A DNA stretch of 64,000 nucleotides from Nocardia kruczakiae NBRC 101016 (GTDB taxonomy: Bacteria > Actinomycetota > Actinomycetes > Mycobacteriales > Mycobacteriaceae). This document shows positions 8,947 to 18,300 of this stretch, piece by piece. The DNA lies in the NCBI RefSeq assembly GCF_001612965.1, contig NZ_BDBL01000028.1, forward strand, positions 1 through 64,000, given 5' to 3'. The notes beneath the pieces were generated by a model that worked only from the letters and a program-made list of their open reading frames with translations, was not told where the DNA came from and did not search any database. The position numbers and the translations under genes are program-made. How positions within the stretch are numbered: position 1 is the first letter of the stretch; every line of letters starts with the position of its first letter.

Positions 8947-10266
8947 ATGCCTGCCCTGCGCCGTCTACCCGTGGTCGCGGATATGACCCTGGTGACCGCT
9001 GGGGCCATGACCGCCAATATCGCCGGCTATCTGCTGCAACTGCTGGCCGGGCGCTGGCTGGGCGTGGCCGGCTACAGCGCCTTCGCGAGCCTGCTGGCCG
9101 TGCAGTTGCTCGCCGCGGTGCCGGCGTTGGCGCTGCAGAACGTGGTCGCGCGGGAGTTGGTGCGCGGCGCCGCGGTGGCGACGGTGCGCGGCCTGACCCG
9201 GCGCTGCGCGATGATCGTGGCGGTCGTCGCGCTCGCGCTCATACCCGCCGTCGCGATGCTGCTGCACGTGAGCGCGGTCGCCGCAGGCGGGGCGCTGATC
9301 GCCGCGCCGGTCCTGGTGTTGCTGTCCGGCGAGCAGGGAATTCTGCAGGGAACGAACCGATTCCGTTCGCTCGCAACCGTTCTCGGCGGTTCGGCGATCA
9401 CCCGGGTCGCTCCGGCGCTGATCGCGCTGGCCATCGGCGCGGGTGCCGCGGCCGCGCTCTGGGGCGCGGCTCTCGGCTTGCTGGTCGCTACCACGGCGGC
9501 GAATCGGATCTCCCGGATCGCACTCTCGGCGACGGAGGCCGGCTCGAACCCGCCGCCGAACGCGGCCGAAGTCGCGCGGGCCCCTGTCGAGGTCCGGAGC
9601 GCCGGTACTCGGATCGGGGCGGCACGGGCCGCCGATGTGACCGCGGTCCTGCGCGCGGCCCAGGTCCAGGCTGCCCTGATGGCGCTGTCGTCCGCGGATC
9701 TGATCATCGCCCGCATCGTTCTCGACGAGGCGGACGCCAGCCGCTACGCCCTCGGCGCGATCGCCACCAAGATCGCGTTCTGGCTCCCGCAGGCCGTCGG
9801 CGTCGTGCTGTATCCGCGGATGGCGCAACCGCAGCATTCCGTGCGCGCGCTGCGGTCCGCACTCGGCGTGCTGGCGACCGTCGGCCTGGTCGCCGTGGCC
9901 GGCGCGGCCGTGCTGGCGCCGCTGGCCCCGCTGTTCGCCGGCCGTGACTACGCGCCGATCCAGGATCTGCTGTGGTTGTTCGCGCTGGCCGGCGCACTGT
10001 TGGCGGTGCTGCAGGGAGCCCTGCTGTCGGCCATCGCCGCCGACCGCACCGCACCGGCCGCCGTCATCTGGGCCGGATTGGCGGTCGAAGTGGGCGTCGC
10101 CGTGCCCTTCGTACGCAGCCTGCCGGCGTTGATCACGCTGGCCACCGCCATCGTCGCGATCGTGACCACGCTGGTGGTCACCGTGGTGATCCGGACCGTC
10201 CGTCGCGATCCGGGCGCTACGAATGTCGCTGTGGGAGAGAAGCTTTCGCCGTTACGTGCCGAATGA
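8947..10266 (+). CDS. Oligosaccharide flippase-like membrane protein
   Basis: 439 residues, strongly hydrophobic, with about 12 predicted membrane segments and a polar interruption near residues 195-235. The overall pattern fits the MOP/PST (Wzx-like) exporter superfamily, which flips lipid-linked sugars across the membrane. The ATG at 8947 was chosen because the hydrophobic region starts shortly after it and GGGAG lies 9 nt upstream; the longer upstream frame is Arg/Pro-rich and not protein-like. Its position among AftD-neighbourhood genes makes an envelope glycan precursor the likely cargo, by inference. Confidence 0.78.
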   Translation: MPALRRLPVVADMTLVTAGAMTANIAGYLLQLLAGRWLGVAGYSAFASLLAVQLLAAVPALALQNVVARELVRGAAVATVRGLTRRCAMIVAVVALALIPAVAMLLHVSAVAAGGALIAAPVLVLLSGEQGILQGTNRFRSLATVLGGSAITRVAPALIALAIGAGAAAALWGAALGLLVATTAANRISRIALSATEAGSNPPPNAAEVARAPVEVRSAGTRIGAARAADVTAVLRAAQVQAALMALSSADLIIARIVLDEADASRYALGAIATKIAFWLPQAVGVVLYPRMAQPQHSVRALRSALGVLATVGLVAVAGAAVLAPLAPLFAGRDYAPIQDLLWLFALAGALLAVLQGALLSAIAADRTAPAAVIWAGLAVEVGVAVPFVRSLPALITLATAIVAIVTTLVVTVVIRTVRRDPGATNVAVGEKLSPLRAE

Positions 10267-10284
10267 CGTGGGCGGGAAGGAAAC

Positions 10285-10767
10285 TCACTCGCCCGGCGTC
10301 TCCGATTCGGTGACCTCCTCGGCGGTGATGTCTTCGGCGGCGCGCTGGTACGCGTCGGCCGCACGGGCGAAATAGTCGAACAGCAGTTCCCGCTGTTCGG
10401 GGGTGTAGCCGCGCACGATGTCGCCGATGCGGCGACGGGCCGGGGCCAGGGCGCTGTCCAGGCCGGCGGGCCGGTCCACCGGTTCGACGATGACCTTGCG
10501 CCGGTCGGCCGGATCCGGCGCCCGGCGCACGTAGCCGCCCTGTTCCAGGCGATCGATCAGGCGGGTGGTGGGCCCGGTGGTGAGGCCGGTGCGGGCGCCG
10601 AGTTCCCCGGGCGTCATCGCGCCGCTCAACTCCAGGATGTTGAGCGCGTAGAGGTCGGTGGCGCCGAGCCCGACCGCTTTCGCACCCGCTTGAGCGTGCA
10701 GCACAACGGAACTCAGATAGCGGCGAAAGACCTGGCTGGGGTCGTTCTCGCGACTCGTCGTTGACAC
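10285..10767 (-). CDS. MarR-family transcriptional regulator
   Basis: 160 residues from the GTG at 10767, which has GAGAGAGG about 8 nt upstream; a second in-frame GTG at 10776 would sit directly on that ribosome-binding site. A winged helix-turn-helix is visible (LSGAMTPGELGARTG, LTTGPTTRLIDRLEQGGYV) followed by the wing RRAPDPADRRKVIV, the MarR signature. It is divergent from the NTF2-like/SDR operon at 10863, and the 95-bp gap holds two overlapping perfect inverted repeats, so it probably represses itself and that operon. Confidence 0.9.
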   Translation of the reverse strand: MSTTSRENDPSQVFRRYLSSVVLHAQAGAKAVGLGATDLYALNILELSGAMTPGELGARTGLTTGPTTRLIDRLEQGGYVRRAPDPADRRKVIVEPVDRPAGLDSALAPARRRIGDIVRGYTPEQRELLFDYFARAADAYQRAAEDITAEEVTESETPGE

Positions 10768-10800
10768 GGGACACACCTCTCTCGTAACCTCTTCCTCAAC

Positions 10801-10822
10801 GAAGAAACTTCTTCAAAGAAGT
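10801..10822. promoter_or_regulatory. Candidate MarR operator (two overlapping palindromes)
   Basis: GAAGAA-AC-TTCTTC at 10801-10814 and ACTTCTT-CA-AAGAAGT at 10807-10822 are both perfect inverted repeats with a 2-bp centre. They lie between the divergent MarR gene and the NTF2-like gene, 34 nt from the MarR start and 41 nt from the other. The segment is AT-rich compared with its surroundings. The size suits a MarR dimer. Confidence 0.7.
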
Positions 10823-10862
10823 AAAATCTTCTAAGCAGAGAATATCACGAGAGGACCTGCTC

Positions 10863-11501
10863 ATGACCGTCGACACCGGCCCCAGCGCACCCGCCCGACC
10901 CGGCAAATCCCGCCGCCGCACCGTGGTCAAGGCGCTCGGCGCCACCGTGCTGGGCCTCGGCATCGCCGCGGCAGGCGGATACATCTGGTTGGATCAGACC
11001 TCCGATGTGCGCAATACGGGCGTCGCCGAGTGCACGAGTGTGCGAGCCGAGGGCGGCAGCGCCGAGGATCTGCGGGCGGTGTGCTCGACCATCGGCGATA
11101 TGACGGCCGCGTGGGATCGCAACGATGCCGACGCCTACGGTGCCGCCTTCACCGAGAACGCCACGTACACGACCTTCGTGGGCACCTACTACAGCGGACG
11201 CCGCGATCTCACCGAGGCGCACCGCGCGCTGTTCAGCGGTTTCCTGAAGGGCAGCAAACTGGCCGATTCGTTCCTGGGCGCCCGGTTCTACGGTGGTGAC
11301 GTCGCCATCGTCACCAGCCGGGGCGACCGGTACGACGGTGATCGCCCGCACGAGTTGTCCAAGACCCAGACCTACACGCTGGTCCGCGAAGCCGACGGCC
11401 GGTGGCGGATCGCGAGTTTCCACAACACCGCGCGACAGTCGGTGTTCGAGCGGGTGTCCTTCCTGTTCGACCCGGCCACCAAGCCCGAGGCCGAACGGTG
11501 A
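10863..11501 (+). CDS. Membrane-anchored SnoaL/NTF2-like protein (SgcJ/EcaC type)
   Basis: 212 residues. A basic N-terminus (GKSRRRTVVKALG) precedes a single hydrophobic anchor (ATVLGLGIAAAGGYIWL), followed by a cystatin-like alpha+beta NTF2 domain with MTAAWDRNDADAYGAAFTE, YYSGRRDLTEAHRALFSGFL and a C-terminal READGRWRIASFHNT. This is the DUF4440/SgcJ-type domain. Its enzymatic role is unclear. It is the first gene of a MarR-controlled operon, overlaps the SDR gene by 4 nt (GTGA), and shares the motifs ALF-FLKG and READG-WRIA with the third gene of the operon, so the two are paralogues. Confidence 0.8.
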   Translation: MTVDTGPSAPARPGKSRRRTVVKALGATVLGLGIAAAGGYIWLDQTSDVRNTGVAECTSVRAEGGSAEDLRAVCSTIGDMTAAWDRNDADAYGAAFTENATYTTFVGTYYSGRRDLTEAHRALFSGFLKGSKLADSFLGARFYGGDVAIVTSRGDRYDGDRPHELSKTQTYTLVREADGRWRIASFHNTARQSVFERVSFLFDPATKPEAER

Positions 11502-12217
11502 AGGCGCTGGTGACCGGTGCGAGTGCCGGCATCGGCCGCGCCTTCGCCACCGGCCTTGCGGCAGAGGGGTTTTCGGTGACCGCCGTCGCCCGGCACGACG
11601 ATCGTCTGGCGGAGCTCGTCGGTGAACTCGGTACCGGCCACGATCATCTCGCCGCGGACCTCACCACCGAGAAGGGAGTAGCGGCAACCGCGCAGTTGCT
11701 CCGCCGGGGCGGTTACGCGCTGCTGGTCAACAACGCCGGAACCGCCGTGCCCGGAGACTTCACCGAGGTGGCGATCGAATCGTCGCTCACCACCATCGAT
11801 CTCAACTGCCGGGCCGTGGTCACACTCGCGCACGCATTTCTCGCCACCGCCGGCCCCGGCAGCGCGCTCGTGAATGTGTCCTCGACGCTGGGACATTCAC
11901 CGAAGCCGGGCCTGGATGTGTACAGCGCCTCCAAGGCATTCGTCACCGCGTTCTCCGAAACCCTGTGGCACGAACAGAAAGCGCGTGGGGTCCATGTCAT
12001 GGCCCTGTGCCCCGGTGTCACCGCGACCGGCTCCCAGACCGCCGCCGACGTACCGCCGTGGCTGGTGCAGTCGCCCGAGGACGTCGTGCGCCGAGCGCGA
12101 AAAGCCCTGGCCCGCAAGGAGGGCCCGGTCGTACTCACCAGCCCGGCCAACCGGCTCTGGACCACCGCCATGCGGCTGCTGCCGCGCCGAACCGCTCTGA
12201 CCCTGCTCGCCGACTGA
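11498..12217 (+). CDS. Short-chain dehydrogenase/reductase
   Basis: 239 residues. Classical SDR: NAD(P)-binding TGASAGIG at residues 6-13, NNAG, catalytic serine region VNVSSTLG, and the YxxxK motif YSASK. The substrate is unknown; it resembles SDRs of the DltE/YqjQ type. The GTG start overlaps the TGA of the preceding gene, which implies translational coupling. It sits between two NTF2-like paralogues in the same operon, suggesting the three products act on the same small molecule, probably under MarR control. Confidence 0.88.
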   Translation: MKALVTGASAGIGRAFATGLAAEGFSVTAVARHDDRLAELVGELGTGHDHLAADLTTEKGVAATAQLLRRGGYALLVNNAGTAVPGDFTEVAIESSLTTIDLNCRAVVTLAHAFLATAGPGSALVNVSSTLGHSPKPGLDVYSASKAFVTAFSETLWHEQKARGVHVMALCPGVTATGSQTAADVPPWLVQSPEDVVRRARKALARKEGPVVLTSPANRLWTTAMRLLPRRTALTLLAD

Positions 12218-12227
12218 GGAGACGAAC

Positions 12228-12668
12228 ATGTCCACGACCACCGACACCACCGCCATCCGCGCTCTCATCGAGCGCAGCCGCGACGCCTGGAACCGCGGCG
12301 ACGGCGCCGCCTACGGCGCCTGTTTCACCGCCGACGCCACCGACGTCACCTATCTGGGCACCGTTTACCACGGTGGCACCGAGATCGGCGGCGCGCATCA
12401 GGCGCTGTTCGACAGTTTCCTGAAGGGCACCCGGCTCACCGTCGACATCGTCGAGATCCGCCGCTACGGCGGCGATACCGCCGTCGTCGTCACCCGCGGG
12501 GAATCGTCGAAGGGGCGGCCGAAGAAGCTGGGCAAGCTGGCCACCTACACCGTGGTCCGCGAAGCCGACGGCGAATGGCGGATCGCGGCGGTGCAGAAGA
12601 CCCAGCGCAAAACCCTCATGGAGGCGCTGACCTTCCGCATGCAGCCCGCCACCAGGCCGGCCGGGTAG
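12228..12668 (+). CDS. SgcJ/EcaC-type NTF2-like protein
   Basis: 146 residues, soluble (no anchor), made of one NTF2-like DUF4440 domain: SRDAWNRGDGAAYGACFTADAT, then GGAHQALFDSFLKGT (each shown in part) and VVREADGEWRIAAVQ. It is clearly related to the first gene of the operon but lacks the membrane anchor. It starts 10 nt after the SDR stop with a GAGGAG ribosome-binding site and is followed directly by a strong hairpin. Confidence 0.82.
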   Translation: MSTTTDTTAIRALIERSRDAWNRGDGAAYGACFTADATDVTYLGTVYHGGTEIGGAHQALFDSFLKGTRLTVDIVEIRRYGGDTAVVVTRGESSKGRPKKLGKLATYTVVREADGEWRIAAVQKTQRKTLMEALTFRMQPATRPAG

Positions 12669-12682
12669 GCCCGCGAAACGCG

Positions 12683-12716
12683 AGTGGCTCCCCGTTCCGA
12701 AAACCGGGGAGCCACT
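12683..12716. terminator. Bidirectional terminator
   Basis: AGTGGCTCCCCG at 12683-12694 pairs perfectly with CGGGGAGCCACT at 12705-12716. It lies between the 3' ends of the convergent NTF2-like gene and the DUF3068 gene, so it can serve both strands. Confidence 0.85.
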
Positions 12717-12748
12717 GTGCGACCGGGGAACCTATCGGTTCTCGCTGA

Positions 12749-13888
12749 TCACAGGTTCTTGCGGATGTCGATCTGCTGCGTCGGCGCTTCCGAGAACGGC
12801 TGTCCCGGCTTGTCGCTGGGCGGGGTGGTCTGCGGCTTCTTGACCAGCCGGCCCGGCTTCGAGGAGCCCTCGCCGCCGCGCAGGCCCAGGATCAGACCGG
12901 CGATCAGCGAGATCACGCCCAGCACACCGAGGATGATCGGCAGCGTGCGGCTGTAGAGCGAGATCTGATCCATGTACTTGCGGGCCTCGTCGGCCTGCGA
13001 GCGGACGGTGTCCGGATCGAAGGTCAGCGTGGTGTTGATCGCGTTGACCTCGGGCTTGTCCGCGCTGCGCGCGTAGTACTGGTGCAGCTGCTCGGAGCCG
13101 TTGACGACGGTGCCGGTCTGCGGCTCCACCCACACGTCGCGGGTGTTGGTGTAGTAGCGGTTCATCGTGACGTCGCCCTCACCCTGCACGCCCCACTTGG
13201 CGGCCGGGAAGGTGAGGCGGTTGGTCGGCGCGGAGGTGACCTTGGACAGATCGGTCGGCGGTACCTGCTGGCGGAAGTGGTAGACCTTCAGATCGTTGAT
13301 CTCGGTCTCTTCCACGAACTTCATATCGAACGACTTGCGGGCGTTGATGTCGAAGTACGGGTAGGTGGTCTTCTCGGTGCCGATCGGGAAGCGGTACTGG
13401 AGACCGGTGTGCTGCACCGGATCCGGGACGCTGTTGCCCTTGCTGTCGACGGTGGTCGCGATCGAGCCGTTGGGGTCGTCGTCGATCGGCTGACCGGTCT
13501 TGCGGTTGATGGTGACGCGGTCGATGATCGCCGACAGCAGGCCGGTGTCACCGGTCTTGTCCTTGCGGCGCAGCGTCTGACCGGCCTGGATCGTCATATT
13601 GGTCTTACCCGACGGATCCTCGACGGTGAGGAAGCGCTGCGAGATGAGCCCGACATTCTTGTCGATCTGGACGGGGCCCTCACCGGAGGTGAGCGATTTC
13701 GCGTCCAGCACCTCGCTCGGGGCGTCCGGCTTGTTGGATGCGATGGTGGTGATCTCGAGGTCGAGGGGAGTTTTGGCCAACTGGCTCACCCCGTAGGTCG
13801 GAATCAGTATCGCTGCGACGATCAACAGCGCACCGAGTCCCACGAGCAGGCAGGCCACCGTCCTCTTGGTACCGGCACTGAGTGCCAT
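12749..13888 (-). CDS. DUF3068 / porin PorA-family membrane protein (Rv0227c-like)
   Basis: 379 residues. An N-terminal membrane segment (CLLVGLGALLIVAAILIPTYG) is followed by a beta-rich extracytoplasmic domain of about 270 residues, a second membrane segment (TLPIILGVLGVISLIAGLIL) and a short basic cytosolic tail with Pro/Gln. This is the DUF3068 layout, restricted to mycolata and relatives. The family is annotated in databases as PorA-like, although the two-helix topology differs from an outer-membrane barrel. It lies beside the Rv0228-like acyltransferase and aftD exactly as in mycobacteria. Confidence 0.88.
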   Translation of the reverse strand: MALSAGTKRTVACLLVGLGALLIVAAILIPTYGVSQLAKTPLDLEITTIASNKPDAPSEVLDAKSLTSGEGPVQIDKNVGLISQRFLTVEDPSGKTNMTIQAGQTLRRKDKTGDTGLLSAIIDRVTINRKTGQPIDDDPNGSIATTVDSKGNSVPDPVQHTGLQYRFPIGTEKTTYPYFDINARKSFDMKFVEETEINDLKVYHFRQQVPPTDLSKVTSAPTNRLTFPAAKWGVQGEGDVTMNRYYTNTRDVWVEPQTGTVVNGSEQLHQYYARSADKPEVNAINTTLTFDPDTVRSQADEARKYMDQISLYSRTLPIILGVLGVISLIAGLILGLRGGEGSSKPGRLVKKPQTTPPSDKPGQPFSEAPTQQIDIRKNL

Positions 13889-14121
13889 GCAAACTCTCCT
13901 CGTCGTCGAACAAGCCTCGTCCGGGTGCGCTCATAACCGGGTGCGGTCATAACACAAGCACTCGTGAGCCCCGACACTAACAGTCCGGCACCTTAACCCG
14001 GCGAGCTGAGTACGGAAAACACCCCGGAGAAGTACGGGCGTCCGGCGAGGCGCGGTCCACGCTCACGCCGTGGGGAGCCGCACGCGGTGGCGGCGAACCC
14101 GGCAGGGCACACTGGATCGCG

Positions 14122-15321
14122 ATGACCGCAACGCCCGAAATCGCCACATCCAGCACCGACGTGCCGGCTGCCCCGGCGTCGCGCCCCGCTCCGGCGGTCC
14201 CCGGAACCCGGAAATTCGTTCCCGCGCTGGAGGGTCTGCGCGGACTGGCCGCACTCGGTGTGGTGTTGACCCACGTGGCCTTCCAGACCGGCGCCGCGGG
14301 AACGCCGGTGATCGGGCGGGTGTGGGAGCGGTTCGATATGGCCGTGGCCGTGTTCTTCGGCCTCTCCGGTTTCCTGCTGTGGCGCCCGCACGCCGCCGCG
14401 GCCCGCGGCCTGGGCACCGCCCCGCGAGCCGGGCGCTATCTTCTGCACCGCGCCGCTCGCATCCTGCCCGCCTACTGGGTCGTGGTCTGCGTCGCGCTCA
14501 CCCTGCTGCCGTCCGCGGCGCATTCGGCCGGACTGCGCGTGTGGGGGGCGAATCTGGCGTTGGTGCAGGTCTTCGTCCCGCTGACCCTGACCGACGGGCT
14601 CACCCAGATGTGGAGTCTGTCGGTGGAGGTGGCCTTCTATCTGGTGCTGCCGCTGCTGGCCTGGGCGCTGGCCGGATTGCGCGGCTCGGCGGCGCGGCAG
14701 CGGGTGTTCGCGGTGACCGCGATCGGAGTGCTGTGCCTGGGCTGGAATTTCCTGCCGGTGCCCACCCCGGACGCCATCCACGCCGACAACTGGCTGCCCG
14801 GATATCTGCCCTGGTTCGCGGCGGGCATGGTGCTGGCCGAACTGGCCGAGATCCTGGGCGCCCGATCGCGGGACGAGGACGCGGCGCCGCGGTGGCAGCG
14901 GTGGTTCGGCGACCGCCGGCTGATGTGGTCGGTCGCCGCGGTCGCGTTCGCGCTGTCGGCCACCGACCTGGCCGGGCCCGCCGGACTGGCTCGCGCCGCG
15001 GCGTGGCAGTACGCGATGAAAATGGGTCTAGGGGCCTTGATCGGTTTCGGTCTGCTCGCCCCGCTCGTGGTCGGTGTCGCGCGGCACCGCTTTCTGGAGA
15101 GCCGCCTGGCGCTGACGATCGGACGCTGGTCCTACGGCATCTTCATCTGGCATCTGGTGGTCCTGGCGATGATGTTCCCGATCTTCGGTTTCATCCCGTT
15201 CAACGGCGGGTTCCTGCACGTGCTGGCCTTGACGGTCGCCTTCACGATTCCGCTGGCCGCCGCCAGTTACGCGCTGGTCGAAGAACCGGTGCGGCAGTGG
15301 GTCAAACGCCGGTTCGGGTAG
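14122..15321 (+). CDS. Acyltransferase 3 family membrane protein (Rv0228-like)
   Basis: 399 residues with about ten hydrophobic segments. The start of the domain, LEGLRGLAALGVVLTHVAF, carries the histidine proposed to be catalytic in the acyltransferase-3 (OafA-like) family; R is present further on (RAARILPAYWVV) as usual. Such enzymes move acetyl, succinyl or longer acyl groups onto extracytoplasmic glycans or lipids. Substrate unknown. Its 3' end overlaps the 3' end of the convergent aftD gene by 20 nt. Divergent from the DUF3068 gene. Confidence 0.9.
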   Translation: MTATPEIATSSTDVPAAPASRPAPAVPGTRKFVPALEGLRGLAALGVVLTHVAFQTGAAGTPVIGRVWERFDMAVAVFFGLSGFLLWRPHAAAARGLGTAPRAGRYLLHRAARILPAYWVVVCVALTLLPSAAHSAGLRVWGANLALVQVFVPLTLTDGLTQMWSLSVEVAFYLVLPLLAWALAGLRGSAARQRVFAVTAIGVLCLGWNFLPVPTPDAIHADNWLPGYLPWFAAGMVLAELAEILGARSRDEDAAPRWQRWFGDRRLMWSVAAVAFALSATDLAGPAGLARAAAWQYAMKMGLGALIGFGLLAPLVVGVARHRFLESRLALTIGRWSYGIFIWHLVVLAMMFPIFGFIPFNGGFLHVLALTVAFTIPLAAASYALVEEPVRQWVKRRFG

Positions 15322-18300
15322 CGGAACCCGCTCGCCCCCACGGTTTCCGCGCGGGCAGTGCGGCGACGCCCACGGCGACCACCGCCACCAGCGCCGGGAA
15401 CTGGGCCCACAGCGAGCCACCCATATAGACCTCTCCCGACCGCCACGGCCCGGTGGAGAGCGCGGCCTCGCCCAGAATCGTTCCGGCCCCGGCCAGCACG
15501 GCGAGCGCGAGCGGCGCCTGCGGCAGCACCCGTACCGCGACGACACCGATTGCGGCGCACACCGTCCCGATCGGTCCGGCGATGAGGAAGGCGGCGATCA
15601 GCACACCGGCAACGCCCAGCCACCAGCTGTTCCAGGTCCGAGGGGGTGGGTCGGAGGACACGGCCGAGGAGGCCGGTGCAGGGGCGCTCGAAGCACCGTC
15701 CGGCCGGGGCGTCGTGCCGCCGCCGATTCCGTGTGCGAGCGCACCGTCTGCCCTCATCGGTGCACCGTCCGCCGGGGCGGGCGAGTCGGCCGCCGGCAGG
15801 GCGGTGTCGCCGGGTGTTGCGCCTTCTGCGGGGAGCGGCGTGGTGTCGTCCTGCGGTAGTTCGGCCGTGCGATGGTTTCGTTTGTGCCCCAACCGTTTAC
15901 GCAGTCGCCCGGGTACCGGCAGGGCCAGCAGCACCAGCGGGATCAGTAGGAGCAAACCGCCGAAGATGGCCAGGCGATACCAGCTGTCGATCGGAAATCC
16001 CACGGTCACCGGGCCGTGCGCTTCGGCGGGAATTACCCAGCCCTGCTTCCATCCGTCGACTACGACGGGCCGCAACGTGTGGCCGTCTTCGGTGTGCGCG
16101 GTCCAGCCGACATTGGTACTGAGCGGCAGCACCAGCAGGCGATCGCCGGCCGGCCGCGTCGCGCCGCCACCGTCCGTAGCCGGTGCCGGGGGAGCGGCAG
16201 CCGCGAAAGCCGTGTTGTCCAAACGCAATTCGTCGACCGAGAACAGTTCGGCCGGAGCGACCGTGACGTCGACGGAACCGGCCGGAAGGTCCACCGTGGC
16301 ACCGCCGTTCGCGGTGTCGCCGGGCGCGCATACGGTGGCGGAAACCGGCTTCCCCGTGCGCAATTCATCGGCCGTCGCGGTCACGCTCGTGTGCAGCACC
16401 CGCCCCGCGACCGCGAGGGTCGGGCCGTGGTCGCAGTCCACCGTCACCGGCCGGTCGCCGGGTGCGGGCGCCGGATAGTCCGGTCCGAGCACCGACACTT
16501 CCGCCAGGCCCGGCGGCTGCTCCTGGGTGAGACCGAGCGCGGTGCGGTCCAGCACCGGCTTCCAGGTATCGATACTGATCTCGATGTGGTCGGTGACGCG
16601 CGGATACAGCTCCAGCCGGATCGGAGTGGGCGGTGCGGACATCGGCGCGGGGGTGTCGGTCGACCTCGGCTGCGGGGCGGGTGCGTCCCGCGGTGGTGTG
16701 GCGGTCGGCGAGGTGCGGGCCGGTGATTCGGCCGTCGCCTCCGGATCGCGTCCCTTCGGCGCGGGCGGAATCTCGCGCACCTGCGGCCCGTCACCGAGAT
16801 TCACCGCGATCGAGGTCGGCCGCGCGGGCAGTGCGCCCATCGGCGGGGTCACCTCGAGGCCGGTGACCAGTTCCGGGCGCGGCAGCGCAACGGTCAGCGT
16901 CGGTTTGGCGCCGGTGCGATTGCGCACGGTGTCCTCGGGGGCGATCCAGCTGGTGCGCGGATCGCCGTCGGTTGCCGCGAAGGCCGAACCGCGCAGATCG
17001 CCGACATCGGCCTTGCCCCGAGCGATGGGCCGCTCCGGATCGGTCAGCAGACTTTCCAGCGCCGGGCCCTGCCGGGTGCGCAGGGTCAGCCGCGGTGCGA
17101 CCGTCACCGGATCCGGCACATCGAGAGTGCGTTCGAAGGCGCCCGGTTCCTCGGCGGGCAGCGCGAGGCCCTTACTGCAGCGCACGCGATCCGGCGCATC
17201 GAAACATCCACTGCGGCCGGGGAATTCCTGTCCCAGATTCCAGCCGCGCACCGGCGTTCCGGCCGGAACGGGCGGCAGCACCGTGCGGTGGCGAATGGTG
17301 ACCGGCGTCGGCGCGTCCCGGTTCGAATAGTCGAACAGCTGCACCTCGCTGATACCGAATTGTCCACCGCCGGTGCCGTTCTCGGTGCGGGTCGCCGTGA
17401 TGGTGAGCCAGTCGGTGCGCCCCGGCGGCAGCGAAACCGACACCGGCGCACCGGGTTCCGTTATCCGCGCGGCCACCGTGCCGTTGGCGGTGCGCACCTC
17501 GATCCACTTCACCGGATCGCCGATGGCGGCGGGACTCGTGGTCACCTGCAGTGCCCCGGCCTGGATCGGATGGTCGAGGCCGAGCCGGAGCCATTGTCCG
17601 ACAGCGTGTTCGGCACTGGTGCTCAACCACGCGGTACTCGGGTCGCCGTCGAAGGCGGCCGCGGTCGAACTTCCCGGGGCCGCACCGCCGAGCTGAGTGG
17701 CATCGGCCGCGGAACTGGAGGCCGTGACGGTGGCGCCGGACCACTGCCCCTCCACCGGCTGCGCGCCGGATACGGGATAGTCGGGGACCAGGTTGTGGGT
17801 GCGGCGGGCGTCGGTGGGCGCGCGCAGCGCCGAATTGTGGTTGTCGACTCGCCCGAAATCGGCCTCGCGATCCATCGGGGTATCGGTGATCGTGGTCGCC
17901 GAGGGAGTCAGTTGCGCGCGTGCGGCATCGGCGGCCAGCAGGGTGGCTCCGTTCGCGCCGGATCCGTTGCGACGCAGCCGTTCCAGCACTTCCGGGCCGC
18001 CCTGGACGACCGGCACGGAATCCAGCGGAACGGTCCGCGCCCCGGGGAAGCTCGCGGGAGCGCCGGGGCCACTGCGGACCTCGGCCGGTTGCCCGCTGTC
18101 GCCGTCGCTCACCCGGTAGATCTCGACCGCGGGATACGTCGGGCGCAGGTCACCGTCGGCGACCAGACCGTCGCCGTGGCCCACCTCGATCGGGTTGCCG
18201 AATTCGGCGACCTTGGTGATCCCGGGTGAGCCCTCGATCGCCTCGTGCGCCAACATCGGACGGGTGGAGCGGGAGGTGTCGGGGTCGAGATCGTTGCGCA

